Below are positions 1 through 10,123 of a stretch of DNA of 64,000 nucleotides, in pieces. Position 1 is the first letter of the stretch. Each line of letters begins with the position of its first letter. Source of the stretch: Gemmatimonadaceae bacterium (GTDB lineage Bacteria; Gemmatimonadota; Gemmatimonadetes; Gemmatimonadales; Gemmatimonadaceae); the NCBI GenBank assembly GCA_025928185.1, contig JAICKA010000008.1, forward strand, positions 1-64,000, in the 5' to 3' direction. The translations under genes were made by a program, and so were the position numbers. The notes under the pieces were generated by a model, which worked only from the letters and a program-made list of their open reading frames with translations, was not told the DNA's origin and searched no databases.

Positions 1-153
1 GAGCGGCCGCAAAATCGATCTGCGGCTCCGTACTTGTGTGACGCCATCGGCGGCGCGGAGTTAGCCGTCTCGACGGCGGCTGCGTATAGAAATTGCTATC
101 GCTGGGTCGGCCAGCCCGGCAATTCCGGGCGATCAACCTGTTCGGAGGGATCT

Positions 154-786
154 ATGTCGATTCGCCTCACCCGTGGGATCGTAGTACTCGGCGCGTGCGC
201 CCTCTGGGCGGCATGCTCGAAGTCTGGAAACAATGCGGACACGACCGGCGCGATGGCGACCGACACCACCGCCGCCGCCAGTGCGGCCACGACGCCTCCG
301 CCAGCTCAGATGACCGACACGACCATTCTCGGCGTGCTCGACGAGGCCAATGCGGCAGACAGCGCCGGCGGCGCGCTGGCGGCGACCAAGGGCACAAATG
401 CCCAGGTGAAGTCGTTCGGAAAACGCATGGCGCGGGATCATCACCAGCTCCGCGCCGACGGGCAGAAGCTCGCCAAGCAGCTCAAGATCACGCCGGCGAC
501 GCCTTCGGGTGACACGCTGCAGGCCTCGGCGCAGAAGTTCGCCGACAGCTTGAACGCGCAGCCCAAGGGACCGGCGTGGGACGCCGCGTACATCAACCAC
601 GAAGTGGCGGCGCATCAGTTCGTGTTGCAGACGCTGCAGAGCTTCCAGAACACCGCGCAGGCGCCACAGCTCAAGGACGCGATCACCAAGGCGATTCCGC
701 TGATCCAGGCACATCTCACGGAAGCGCAGCAGATCCAGGGCAAGCTCGGAAACACGGCGGCTGATTCGACGAAACCGAAGGACTGA
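154..786 (+). CDS. DUF4142-family lipoprotein
   Basis: ATG at 154 preceded by GGAGGGA; lipoprotein signal ...ALWAACSKSG; helical DUF4142-like body. Confidence 0.8.
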   Translation: MSIRLTRGIVVLGACALWAACSKSGNNADTTGAMATDTTAAASAATTPPPAQMTDTTILGVLDEANAADSAGGALAATKGTNAQVKSFGKRMARDHHQLRADGQKLAKQLKITPATPSGDTLQASAQKFADSLNAQPKGPAWDAAYINHEVAAHQFVLQTLQSFQNTAQAPQLKDAITKAIPLIQAHLTEAQQIQGKLGNTAADSTKPKD

Positions 787-850
787 GCCCGTGCAGCTGT
801 GAGCTCGCGAATCAGGTGATCGCCGCGGTTGGGCGCGCTACTTGAAATGA

Positions 851-885
851 ACGCCCGGGTGGAGACACCCGGGCGTTTCGTTTTC
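851..885 (+). terminator. Rho-independent terminator
   Basis: Perfect 10-bp stem CGCCCGGGTG-GAGA-CACCCGGGCG followed by TTTCGTTTT. Confidence 0.85.
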
Positions 886-914
886 GGCACGCCCGACCGC
901 GGACCGAGGGAGCG

Positions 915-1625
915 ATGCGTCCATCGTTGAGAATGACAGGGCTGGCGGCACTCGCCGCCATTGCAATCGCGAGCTTCAGTTGCTCGCGCGGTGGCACGTC
1001 CGAAGGGCGCGCCACGACCGGAACGGCACGCAGGCCAGTGGCGGCCGTTCAATCGGGCGGCGACGTGACGGCCGACTCGAGCTCCGTGACGAATGTCGAC
1101 TGGCTGACCGACGCCAACATTCTGTCGCTGCTCGCGGCAATGAACAGCCAGCAGATTGCGGCATCGGACGTCGAGCTGCAGGCGTGGCGGTCCGATACGA
1201 TTCGTGCGCTCGCCGCGGCGACAGCGCGCGTGCACGCGGAGTTGCAGCATTCCGCCGATTCGCTTGCCGCGCAACTGCACATCGAGCCGGTGGCGCCGGC
1301 GCTGGCGAGTCAATTCACCGCGCGGATGCAGCTGCAGCTGGATTCGCTGAACGGCTACCATCCCGGCGGAGTGGATCGCGCGTACATCGCGCAGCAGGTG
1401 AGCGCCGGCCAGCTCATGCTCGGCTATCTGCAGGGGCTCGCCGGTTCGGCGCAGCAGCCGGAGCTCCAGGCGCTGTTGTCAACGGCCGCGGAAACCGTCG
1501 GCGGCGAGCTGACGCGCGCCCGCAGCCTGCAGATGATCTACACACGCGCCGACTCCATGGCGCTTGCCGATTCTGCCCGAGCCGATTCGGCGCGAGCCGC
1601 GCGGTCGCGAAAGCCTCGCCGTTGA
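915..1625 (+). CDS. DUF4142-family lipoprotein (second tandem paralogue)
   Basis: Lipoprotein signal ...IASFSCSRGG; layout similar to upstream gene. Confidence 0.65.
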   Translation: MRPSLRMTGLAALAAIAIASFSCSRGGTSEGRATTGTARRPVAAVQSGGDVTADSSSVTNVDWLTDANILSLLAAMNSQQIAASDVELQAWRSDTIRALAAATARVHAELQHSADSLAAQLHIEPVAPALASQFTARMQLQLDSLNGYHPGGVDRAYIAQQVSAGQLMLGYLQGLAGSAQQPELQALLSTAAETVGGELTRARSLQMIYTRADSMALADSARADSARAARSRKPRR

Positions 1626-1629
1626 TCCG

Positions 1630-2064
1630 ATGACGACGCAACCGCAGGCCGATCGGGAGACGACGAGCAACGTGGCGATCGTGGACGGATCCAACGTGGC
1701 GCACTGCACGGAAGGCGAGCCGCCGCACGTCGCCAATCTGCTCGCCGTGCGCGAAAAGTTGTGCGAGGAGGGGCTCGAGCCGATCATCGTTGCCGACGCG
1801 GCGCTGCGGCATCAGATCGACGATCCGGCCCGCTACGAGAAGATGATCGACGACGGCATGGTGCGACAGGCGCCGGCTGGAACGGACGCCGATTACTTCA
1901 TCCTCTCGTTCGCGCGCGAGCTGGGCGCGAGCATCGTGTCGAACGACCGCTTCCGCGATCGGATCAAGCAGTTTCCGGAAGCGCGCGATCGCGTGATCCG
2001 GTATATGATCCTCCAGGACGAAGTCGTGCTGGAGCGGCGCACGCACCGACGGCACGGCGAGTAG
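1630..2064 (+). CDS. NYN/Zc3h12a-like ribonuclease domain protein
   Basis: VAIVDGSNVAH, GTDADYFILSFARELGASIVSNDRFRD motifs typical of PIN/NYN nucleases. Confidence 0.7.
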   Translation: MTTQPQADRETTSNVAIVDGSNVAHCTEGEPPHVANLLAVREKLCEEGLEPIIVADAALRHQIDDPARYEKMIDDGMVRQAPAGTDADYFILSFARELGASIVSNDRFRDRIKQFPEARDRVIRYMILQDEVVLERRTHRRHGE

Positions 2065-2128
2065 GCACGGGCGGCGGCAACCCTCCCGCAGGCGCGCGTG
2101 TCGAAGACACGACCATTTCCCCGCGCGC

Positions 2129-5100
2129 ATGCTCACATTCTCAGCAGTCCGCCGTCTGCTCGTCCTCGTCGCGATCGCCAGCCCGGCGATCGCGTTCGGT
2201 CAGGTGCCCGAAGCTCGCCATTATCACGATATCATCCGCGGTACGGTGACGTCGGACAGCGGCAAGGCGGTGGCGGGCGCCGACGTCATCGTCACTCGTG
2301 CGCCGGATCGCGCGTTCGAATCCACGAAGACGGACGACGCAGGCCGCTACCAGATCGAGTGGGCCGACGGTACGGGCGACTATCTCGTCCACGTGTCGGC
2401 GGTGGGCTATGACACTTTTCGAAAGCGTGTCACGCGCACCGGCACGGACAGCGTGTTCGTCGTCGACGTGAAGCTGTCATCGGGCAAGGCACAGGTGCTG
2501 GCGCCGGTGGTGACGCGAGCCTCCAAGCCAAAGCCGGCGCGCAATGAAGGAATCCGTACCGATGTTGGTGCGTCCCAGCAGCTCTCCGGCGGCGTGACGG
2601 GAGCCGTATCGCCGGATCAGGCGGGCGATATCGCGGCGCTCGCCGGCACAATTCCCGGTGTGATGCTCACGCCCGACGGCGGCATCTCGGTACTCGGGTT
2701 GGGCTCGGCGCAGAACAGCACGACGCTCAACGGCATGGCGTTTCCCGGCGCCGATGTGCCGCGGGATGCGGAGACGCGCGTTCGCGTCTCGCAATCGTCG
2801 TACGATCCGTCGCGCGGCTGGTTCAGCGGCGCGAATCTCAACGTCGAGCTGACGCCCGGCAATCTGTTCTCGAGCCGGAACGCGCATCTCACGCTCGACG
2901 CGCCACCGCTCCAGTACACCGATCCGATCTCGGCGCGACTCGGCCAGCGCTTCACGGCCGGCGAGGCGAGCATCGGCGGCAACGGCGAGCTGGCGGACGA
3001 CAAGTGGTTCTACAATTTCGGCGTGCAAGGCGCGCGGCGATCGGCGGACGAAGCCTCGCTTCTCAATGCCGATCAGGATCTGCTGGAGCATGCCGGCGTG
3101 TCGCCGGATTCGGCGGCACGACTGATCTCGCTGCTGCAGGCGGCCGGCATTCCGACCGGGGCCGGCGCGCCGAGCACGGTCGTGCACGACGACATTTCGG
3201 CCATCGTGCGTGTGGATCATGCGCCGTACAACTGGGGCACGCTGACGCCGGCGAAGACCACCTACGCGCTCACCGGCTACGCCAAGTACGCGAACAACGA
3301 CGCGCTCGGCCTCGCGCCCACGGGCACGCCGTTGCACACCGGCGAAAGCTCGCAGGCGATCGGATCGTTGCAGGGAGAATACTCATTCTACTTTGGGAAC
3401 GATTATCTGGGCGATGCCCGCACGAGCGTCTCGTACAACCGCACGCGGAGCAATCCGTTTCTCCAGTTGCCGGACGGACGTGTGCTCGTGGAGTCGGCGT
3501 TCCCGAACGGCACCGGTGGGGTGAGCTCGCTGCAGTTCGGCGGCAACAGCGGAATGAATTCGGAGATGCGGCAGTGGACGTGGGAATCGGTTGCCGACCT
3601 GCAGCTCTACGCACAGGGCAAGCAGGCGCACCGCATCAAGCTCACCGGCGATGCGCGGCTTGACGGCTACTCGCAGGACATCGCATCGAACGGGCTCGGC
3701 ACATTCAGCTACAACTCGCTGGCGGATCTCTCGGCGAACACGCCATCGACGTTCACGCGCACGCTCGAGTCGCCGACGCGCACCGGCGGAGAGTGGAACG
3801 GCTTTGCGGCGCTGAGCGATCTGTGGCGCGTGAGTCAGAACCTCCAGGTGATGTACGGCGCGCGCGCCGAGGGCAACGTGTTCACCGCGGCGCCGGCGTA
3901 CAACCCGGAGATCGAAACATTGTTCGGCGTGCGCACCGATCACGCGCCGAACACCGTTCACGTGAGTCCGCGAATCGGCTTCACGTGGAACAAGACCGGC
4001 CGCGAACGTCAGATGATGATGGTGAATCCATTCGGACGGTTCACGCAGGGCTCGTCCGGTGTGCTGCGGGGCGGTTTCGGCGAGTTCAGAAACATCATTC
4101 AGCCGGCGTTGCTCTCGGCAGCCTCGGTGTCGACCGGCTTGCCCGGCGCGCTCACACATCTGTCGTGCATCGGTTCCGCGGTGCCGACGCCCGATTGGAC
4201 CGGCTATCTGGCGGATCCGTCGTCGATTCCGCAGCAGTGCGCCGGCGCGGGTGCGCCGTCGTTCATCGACGCCGCGCCGGGCGTGCAACTGTTCGACCCG
4301 GCCTGGAATGCCTCGCGCAGCTGGCGCGGCAACCTCGCGTGGAACTCCTCCTTCTGGCGGTTCACGTATTCCATAGAAGGCGTGTACTCGCTCAACCTGA
4401 ATCAGCCGGGAATCGTCGACCTGAATTTCGCCGGGCAGCCGAAGTTCACGCTGCCGGTCGAAGGCCGGCCGATGTACGCGAATTCGTCGAGCATCGTGCC
4501 CGCGACGGGCGCCTTGTCGCCGGTGGACGCGCGGCGCTCGAACGAATTCGGCCGCGTCGTCGACAACCTTGGCGACAACCGGTCGATCAGCAAGCAACTC
4601 ACGTTCACTGTTGCGCCGGACTTCAGCCGCGGCTTTCTCGGCAACGTGTATCTCGCGGGCGGGTACACGCTCGCGTCGGTCCGATCGGAACAGCGCGGAT
4701 TCGACGCATCGACGTTCGGCAACCCGCTCGACCGCGACTGGACACGCGGCGATCTCGATGCGCGGCATCAATTCCTGCTGCAGGCCGGCTTCGCCAAACG
4801 CGGATTCAACATCTCACTGCAGGGACGTCTGCAATCCGGCCTGCCGTTCACGCCACTCGTCGGCAGCGACGTGAATGGCGACGGACTGGCCAACGATCGC
4901 GCATTCATCTACGACCCGGCGACGTCGGCCGATCCCGCGATGAGTGCGGCGATGCAAACTCTGATCGCCTCGTCCGATCCGAATGTGCGCGACTGTCTCA
5001 CGCGCCAGCTCGATCACGCCGCGGCGCGCAACAGCTGCGAAGGACCGTGGACGTCGGCACTGAACGCGCGCATCGGAATTTCCGGACGCGCGCTGAAGCT

Positions 5101-5827
5101 CGGCAACCGGGTCGACGTCGGCATCAATCTCGCGAACCCGCTCGGCGGTCTCGATCAGTTGTTGCACGGCAGCAACAATCTGCATGGCTGGGGCACGCAG
5201 GCGCTGCCCGATCCGGTGCTGTACACGGTGCGCGGCTGGGATCCGAACATGCAGCGGTTCGACTACGACGTGAATCCGCGCTTCGGCAGCACGCGGCCGT
5301 CGGCGAACACGATTCGCGCGCCTTTCCGGCTCACGATCGACGTTGGCATCGACATCGGCCGCCCGATCGACGAGCAGCAGCTCGACAAGTTCCTCAGCCC
5401 CGGACGCGGCGGCCATCGAGGCACCAAGCTGACGGCCGCGGACCTCGAGAAGCGATACGCGCGCAACGTGCCGGACCCGTACGCGCAGATTCTGCGGCAG
5501 AGCGACTCGCTGCTCCTGAGCCGCGCGCAGGCCGATTCGCTCGAGAAGATCCAGGCGCACTACAAGTTGCGCATGGATTCGCTGTGGACCGATCTCGCGA
5601 ACTATCTCGCCCAGCTGCCGGACGAATACGACGCGGCCGCCGCATTGAAGCGGTCGTCCAAAGCGACCGATGACGCGTGGGAGCTGACGCGCCAGGACGT
5701 CAAGAAGGAGCTGCCGACGGTGCTCACGCCGGTGCAGCTCCAGATCCTGCCCGGGATCGTGAAGACGCTGTACGAGTCGAAGGAGCCGTTGCACATCCGG
5801 ATGTTCATCATGGGCAATCCATCCTGA
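2129..5827 (+). CDS. TonB-dependent receptor-like outer-membrane protein with carboxypeptidase regulatory-like N-terminal domain
   Basis: Signal peptide, CarboxypepD_reg-like IRGTVTSDSGKAVAGADV, plug and long beta-barrel-like region; extra C-terminal helical segment. Confidence 0.8.
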   Translation: MLTFSAVRRLLVLVAIASPAIAFGQVPEARHYHDIIRGTVTSDSGKAVAGADVIVTRAPDRAFESTKTDDAGRYQIEWADGTGDYLVHVSAVGYDTFRKRVTRTGTDSVFVVDVKLSSGKAQVLAPVVTRASKPKPARNEGIRTDVGASQQLSGGVTGAVSPDQAGDIAALAGTIPGVMLTPDGGISVLGLGSAQNSTTLNGMAFPGADVPRDAETRVRVSQSSYDPSRGWFSGANLNVELTPGNLFSSRNAHLTLDAPPLQYTDPISARLGQRFTAGEASIGGNGELADDKWFYNFGVQGARRSADEASLLNADQDLLEHAGVSPDSAARLISLLQAAGIPTGAGAPSTVVHDDISAIVRVDHAPYNWGTLTPAKTTYALTGYAKYANNDALGLAPTGTPLHTGESSQAIGSLQGEYSFYFGNDYLGDARTSVSYNRTRSNPFLQLPDGRVLVESAFPNGTGGVSSLQFGGNSGMNSEMRQWTWESVADLQLYAQGKQAHRIKLTGDARLDGYSQDIASNGLGTFSYNSLADLSANTPSTFTRTLESPTRTGGEWNGFAALSDLWRVSQNLQVMYGARAEGNVFTAAPAYNPEIETLFGVRTDHAPNTVHVSPRIGFTWNKTGRERQMMMVNPFGRFTQGSSGVLRGGFGEFRNIIQPALLSAASVSTGLPGALTHLSCIGSAVPTPDWTGYLADPSSIPQQCAGAGAPSFIDAAPGVQLFDPAWNASRSWRGNLAWNSSFWRFTYSIEGVYSLNLNQPGIVDLNFAGQPKFTLPVEGRPMYANSSSIVPATGALSPVDARRSNEFGRVVDNLGDNRSISKQLTFTVAPDFSRGFLGNVYLAGGYTLASVRSEQRGFDASTFGNPLDRDWTRGDLDARHQFLLQAGFAKRGFNISLQGRLQSGLPFTPLVGSDVNGDGLANDRAFIYDPATSADPAMSAAMQTLIASSDPNVRDCLTRQLDHAAARNSCEGPWTSALNARIGISGRALKLGNRVDVGINLANPLGGLDQLLHGSNNLHGWGTQALPDPVLYTVRGWDPNMQRFDYDVNPRFGSTRPSANTIRAPFRLTIDVGIDIGRPIDEQQLDKFLSPGRGGHRGTKLTAADLEKRYARNVPDPYAQILRQSDSLLLSRAQADSLEKIQAHYKLRMDSLWTDLANYLAQLPDEYDAAAALKRSSKATDDAWELTRQDVKKELPTVLTPVQLQILPGIVKTLYESKEPLHIRMFIMGNPS

Positions 5828-6229
5828 ACACCGGCTGCAGCGACCCCGATCGAGTAGTGCCGGTGGCGCAGCGTCAGCCGCTTGCGCCGCCGGACCCGAC
5901 CGCCTAAGCTGAGCGCCCGATACGCGCGGCGCCGCCCGTGCCGCTTTCCTACGACGCTGGCACGATTTTCAACAGGATACGCCAGCCATGCTGGAACGCC
6001 GCGCCGAGGATTGACGTAGGGTCCGCTGTCGCGATGCGACCGGCCAAACGACCGGTCGAGCGACCAGGCGCGATGCGGCGCCGGCATCCCACGCCAGAAC
6101 ACGACGGCTGCCGCCGCAGGCGCGGAATCGATCCGTGCGCGGCGTGAAAGCTGCTCGCCGACGATCCGGCGGCGCGCGCCGGTGTGCGTGTGCGCTGTAC
6201 TGATGTGGACACCACTCACGAACACGATC

Positions 6230-7951
6230 ATGACATCCGTTTCAACTTGGCGCGGTTCAGCGACCGCGGATCCGTGGCGGTTGCGTGTCGCCGTTCCGCT
6301 GGCGATGGCGCTGCTGCTCGCCGCCGCCGGGGGCGCAACCGCGCAGGACACCACGGCGTCGGCACCGGGCGCGGTGCGGCGGCTCTCGCTGGAAGACGCG
6401 CTGCGGCTTGCCCAGGCGCAGAGTCAGACCGTGGAGATCGCACGCGCCGGCGTGACGCGCGCCACCGGGCAGCGCTATCAGGCGCGCAGCCAATATCTGC
6501 CGCAGCTCAGCGGGACCGCGGGCTATACGAAAACGCTCAAGTCGCAGTTCTCCGGGTTCAGCTCCGGTTCGTCGGGCAGCGACACCGTTGCGGTGCCGGC
6601 CACGCCGGCCCTCTGCGCGCCGTTCATCCCGTCCACCGCCACGCCGGCCGAACGATCGGCGGCGCTGGCACAGGCGGCCACGTGCCCGAGCGCGACGAGC
6701 GGCGGCGGTTTCGATCTCTCGAAAACGAGCTTTGGCGCCACCAACCAATGGGCGCTCGGGCTGTCGTTCTCGCAGAACCTCTTCGCCGGCGGACGCATTC
6801 GCGCGCAGAATCAGGCGGCCGACGCGCAGCTGCGCGCGGCGAACGTCGAGGTTGCGGCGCAACGCGCGCAGGTCGCGCTCGACGTCACGTCCGCGTATTA
6901 CGATGCGGCGCTCGCCGATGCGCTGGTGGCGATCGCCGACTCGTCGGTCGCGCAAACGGCCACGGTGCTGACGCAGACGCAGGTTGCATACAAGGTGGGC
7001 AACACTTCCGAGTACGATCTGCTGCGCGCCCAGGTGACGCACGACAACCAGGTGCCGGTGCTGCTTCAGGCGCGCGCCAACCGGCAGGTGGCGTATCTCC
7101 ACCTCAAGCAGTTGCTGAACATGCCGCTCGACGACGCGCTCGAGCTGACGACGCCGATCGAATCGAGCGCAGGCCCGCCGCTGCCCACGGTTGCCGCAAG
7201 CTGGACGCCGGATACCATCACTTCCGACCGATCCGCCGTGCGTGAGAGCGCGGAGGCAGTGCGCGCCCAGGAGGCGCAGGTGAAGATCGCGCACGCGGAA
7301 CGCATTCCGTCGATCGCGCTCGTGTCGAACTATCAGCGGCTGTATTTCCCGACGACGATATTTCCAAGTCTCTCGAACGGCGTCGACAACTGGACCGTGG
7401 GTCTTTCGACGAACATTCCGATCTTCGATGGGGGCCGGATTCATGGCGATGAGGTCATCGCGCAGGCGGGGCTGCAGCAGGCGCGCGCGCAGGCCACGCA
7501 AACGCGACAGTTCGCCGCGATGGACACGCGCGTGGCGCTGAACGCGTACACGGAAGCGCAGGCCGCGTTCGACGCGAGCCGCGGCACGGCGGAGCAGGCG
7601 CAGCGCGAGTACAGCATCGATCAGGTACGCTTTCGGGAAGGCATCTCGACGCAATCGGACCTGTCGCAATCGCGGTTGCTGCTCGAGCAGGCGAGAGCGA
7701 ATCGCGCCCAGGCGGCGCGCAACCTCGCCGTGGCCCGGGTGCGGCTTGCCCTGTTGCGCGATCTTCCGATCCAGGGAACGACGGGCGTGTCAGGGTCGGC
7801 CTCGAGTGCGGCCGGAGCGGTGCAGCAACAGACGCAGCAGCAACAGGGCCAGCAGCAACAACAGTCGCAGCAGCGATCGGCGACGTCGACGACGACGCAA
7901 ACGTCCGCGCGTGCGGGCGCAGGCGGACCACCGGGGAGCGGCCAGCCATGA
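6230..7951 (+). CDS. TolC family outer-membrane efflux protein
   Basis: LSLEDALRLAQAQSQTVEIARAGVTRA and repeated TolC-type coiled-coil pattern; Q-rich C-terminus. Confidence 0.85.
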   Translation: MTSVSTWRGSATADPWRLRVAVPLAMALLLAAAGGATAQDTTASAPGAVRRLSLEDALRLAQAQSQTVEIARAGVTRATGQRYQARSQYLPQLSGTAGYTKTLKSQFSGFSSGSSGSDTVAVPATPALCAPFIPSTATPAERSAALAQAATCPSATSGGGFDLSKTSFGATNQWALGLSFSQNLFAGGRIRAQNQAADAQLRAANVEVAAQRAQVALDVTSAYYDAALADALVAIADSSVAQTATVLTQTQVAYKVGNTSEYDLLRAQVTHDNQVPVLLQARANRQVAYLHLKQLLNMPLDDALELTTPIESSAGPPLPTVAASWTPDTITSDRSAVRESAEAVRAQEAQVKIAHAERIPSIALVSNYQRLYFPTTIFPSLSNGVDNWTVGLSTNIPIFDGGRIHGDEVIAQAGLQQARAQATQTRQFAAMDTRVALNAYTEAQAAFDASRGTAEQAQREYSIDQVRFREGISTQSDLSQSRLLLEQARANRAQAARNLAVARVRLALLRDLPIQGTTGVSGSASSAAGAVQQQTQQQQGQQQQQSQQRSATSTTTQTSARAGAGGPPGSGQP

Positions 7952-9096
7952 TCATGGGAGGAAGTGGGAGGGAACGACGGTCCACGCGCCGTGCAATCGC
8001 GGTCTCACTCGGTGCGGCCGCGCTGTTGGCTGCGTGCAACCGCGGCGGAGGGCCGCCGTCCACCGGGACGAACGCCATGGTCGTTGGCCCGGAGAACATT
8101 GCGATCGTCACGGCGAAGCAGATTCGCAGCGGTCCGGCGATCTCCGGCACGTTGCAGCCGGAAGAGCAGGCCACGGTACGTGCTGAAGTGGGCGGCGCCA
8201 TTCTGCAGACGTACGCCGAGCAGGGCGATCAGGTACGAAAAGGCGAGGTGCTCGCCCGCATCGACGACACGGCGCTACGCGCCGCCGAGTTGTCGGCCCG
8301 CGCGGCGGTGACGACGGCGCAGAACACCGTCGACGTCGACAAGCGGGAGGTGGATCGCAACGACGTGCTGCTCAAGGCCGGCGCGATTGCCGAGCGCGAT
8401 CTCGAGCTGGTGCGCAATCAGTACTCGGCGGCGCTCGCGCAATTAGCAAACGCGAAAGCGGTGCTGGCGAACGCGCAGAAGCAGCTCACCAAGGCGACCG
8501 TCGTTGCGCCATTTTCGGGAGTGGTGAGCGCGCGGCAGGTGAGCGCGGGCGACGTGGTGCAGCCGGGTGGCGCGCTGTACACCGTCGTGAATCCGGCAAC
8601 CATGCGTCTCGAAGCGTCGGTTCCGGCCGAGCAGCTCTCGGCCGTGCATCGCGGTGCGCCGGTCGACTTTACGGTGAGCGGTTATCCGAACCGGGCGTTC
8701 ACGGGCCACGTGACCCAGATCAACCCGGTGGCCGATCCCGCCACGCGACAGGTACGCATCATCGTTTCGCTGCCGAACGTGAACGGCGTGCTCGTTGGCG
8801 GTCTGTTTGCCGACGGACACGTATCGAGCGACATCCGCACGGCGCCGGTGGCGCCGATCGCGGCGGTGGACGAAACGGGCATCTCACCGTTCGTCACGGA
8901 GATCAAGAATGGTCTGGCGCGCCGTGCCAACGTCACGCTCGGCATCCGCGACGCCGCGGCGGAAACGGTGGAGATTCGATCGGGCGTGCAGATCGGCGAC
9001 ACACTGCTCGTCGGGGCCGCGCGCGGAATCACGGAGAAGACGCCGGTGCGGGTTAATGCGATTGCCGCGGATACCGCGGCGTCGGTACAGCGGTAG
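7948..9096 (+). CDS. Efflux RND transporter periplasmic adaptor (membrane fusion protein)
   Basis: Lipoprotein signal, GTLQPEEQATVRAEVGGAI, KATVVAPFSGVVSARQVSAGDVVQPG lipoyl halves; ATG overlaps the tolC-like stop. Confidence 0.88.
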   Translation: MIMGGSGRERRSTRRAIAVSLGAAALLAACNRGGGPPSTGTNAMVVGPENIAIVTAKQIRSGPAISGTLQPEEQATVRAEVGGAILQTYAEQGDQVRKGEVLARIDDTALRAAELSARAAVTTAQNTVDVDKREVDRNDVLLKAGAIAERDLELVRNQYSAALAQLANAKAVLANAQKQLTKATVVAPFSGVVSARQVSAGDVVQPGGALYTVVNPATMRLEASVPAEQLSAVHRGAPVDFTVSGYPNRAFTGHVTQINPVADPATRQVRIIVSLPNVNGVLVGGLFADGHVSSDIRTAPVAPIAAVDETGISPFVTEIKNGLARRANVTLGIRDAAAETVEIRSGVQIGDTLLVGAARGITEKTPVRVNAIAADTAASVQR

Positions 9097-9133
9097 CAAG
9101 TGAGGCAGTAGCACGGCGGCCCGCCCCACCCGA

Positions 9134-9188
9134 GCGTTCCACCGTTCCACCGTTCGACCGTTCCACCGTTCCACCGTTCCACCGTTAC
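9134..9188. repeat. 8-bp tandem repeat (TTCCACCG)n
   Basis: About 6 copies of GTTCCACC with one GTTCGACC variant, directly upstream of the class IV aminotransferase. Confidence 0.9.
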
Positions 9189-9197
9189 CTTTACCCC

Positions 9198-10070
9198 ATG
9201 CTCTGCTACCTGAACGGCAAGCTCGTCGACAGGACCGGCGCGGTCGTCGCGGTGGAGGATCGCGGGTTCGTGTTCGGCGACGGCGTCTACGAGGTCTGGC
9301 GCGTCGTCAACGGGCGGTTGTTCGAGATGGAGCGGCATCTGGACCGACTCGTGTTCGGGCTTCGCGAGCTGCGCATCGCGGCGCCGGACATAGTCCAGCC
9401 CGACGTGTTCACGAGTGTGGCCGAGCAACTGCTCGCGAGCGGCGGTTTGCAGGACGGCGAGGCGACGTTGTACCTCGAGATCACGCGCGGCGTTGCGCCG
9501 CGCGCGCACGCCTTTCCGGCCGCCGGCACGGCGCCGACCGTGTTCATGATGGCCAACCGGTTCGTGCCGCCCAACGAGGTTCGCACCCGCGGCGCCGCGG
9601 CGATCACGGTGGAAGACATCCGCTGGCTTCGCTGCGACATCAAGACCATCCAGCTTCTGCCGAACGTGCTCGCGAAGCAGGCGGCCGCCGAGCGTGGCGC
9701 CATGGAAGCGATCATGGTGCGCCACGGTATCGTGACCGAGGGCTCGCATGCGAACGTGATCGGCGTGCTCGACGGAATCATCCGAACGCATCCGACGACG
9801 AATCTCATCCTGCCTGGCGTCACGCGCGCCGTGGTGCTCGACATCGCGCGCCGGCTCGGCATTCCGGTGAGCGAGACGGCCTTGCAGGAGCGCGACCTGT
9901 CGCGCCTCGAAGAGTTGTTCATCGTCGGCACCACCGGCGATGTCATGCCGATCGTGCGGCTGAATGACCAACCTGTCGCATCCGGCCGGCCGGGCCCGAT
10001 TGCCCGGCAATTGTACTCGGAGTTCCGCGCGCACATGGACGCCTGCTGCGGCGTCGCGCGGGTCGCCTGA
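9198..10070 (+). CDS. Aminotransferase class IV (D-amino acid / branched-chain type)
   Basis: MLCYLNGKLVDR...VEDRGFVFGDGVYEVWRV; EGSHANVIGVLDG; TLPGVTR-like motif. Confidence 0.85.
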   Translation: MLCYLNGKLVDRTGAVVAVEDRGFVFGDGVYEVWRVVNGRLFEMERHLDRLVFGLRELRIAAPDIVQPDVFTSVAEQLLASGGLQDGEATLYLEITRGVAPRAHAFPAAGTAPTVFMMANRFVPPNEVRTRGAAAITVEDIRWLRCDIKTIQLLPNVLAKQAAAERGAMEAIMVRHGIVTEGSHANVIGVLDGIIRTHPTTNLILPGVTRAVVLDIARRLGIPVSETALQERDLSRLEELFIVGTTGDVMPIVRLNDQPVASGRPGPIARQLYSEFRAHMDACCGVARVA

Positions 10071-10123
10071 TCCTGCGGCACTCCGGAGCGACGCTCATTC
10101 TCGCGCTGCTGCAGCACGCCACG

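Noticed and set aside
3793-5673. 626-aa alternative-frame ORF within the TonB-receptor gene
   Set aside because: Arg-rich frame-shifted translation of a well-supported CDS
6048-6075. GACCGGCCAAACGACCGGTC repeat as a TetR-type operator for the efflux genes
   Set aside because: Short GC-rich symmetry with no TetR gene nearby; not distinguishable from chance
9134-9188. Possible CRISPR-like array
   Set aside because: 8-bp contiguous units with no spacers; simple tandem repeat
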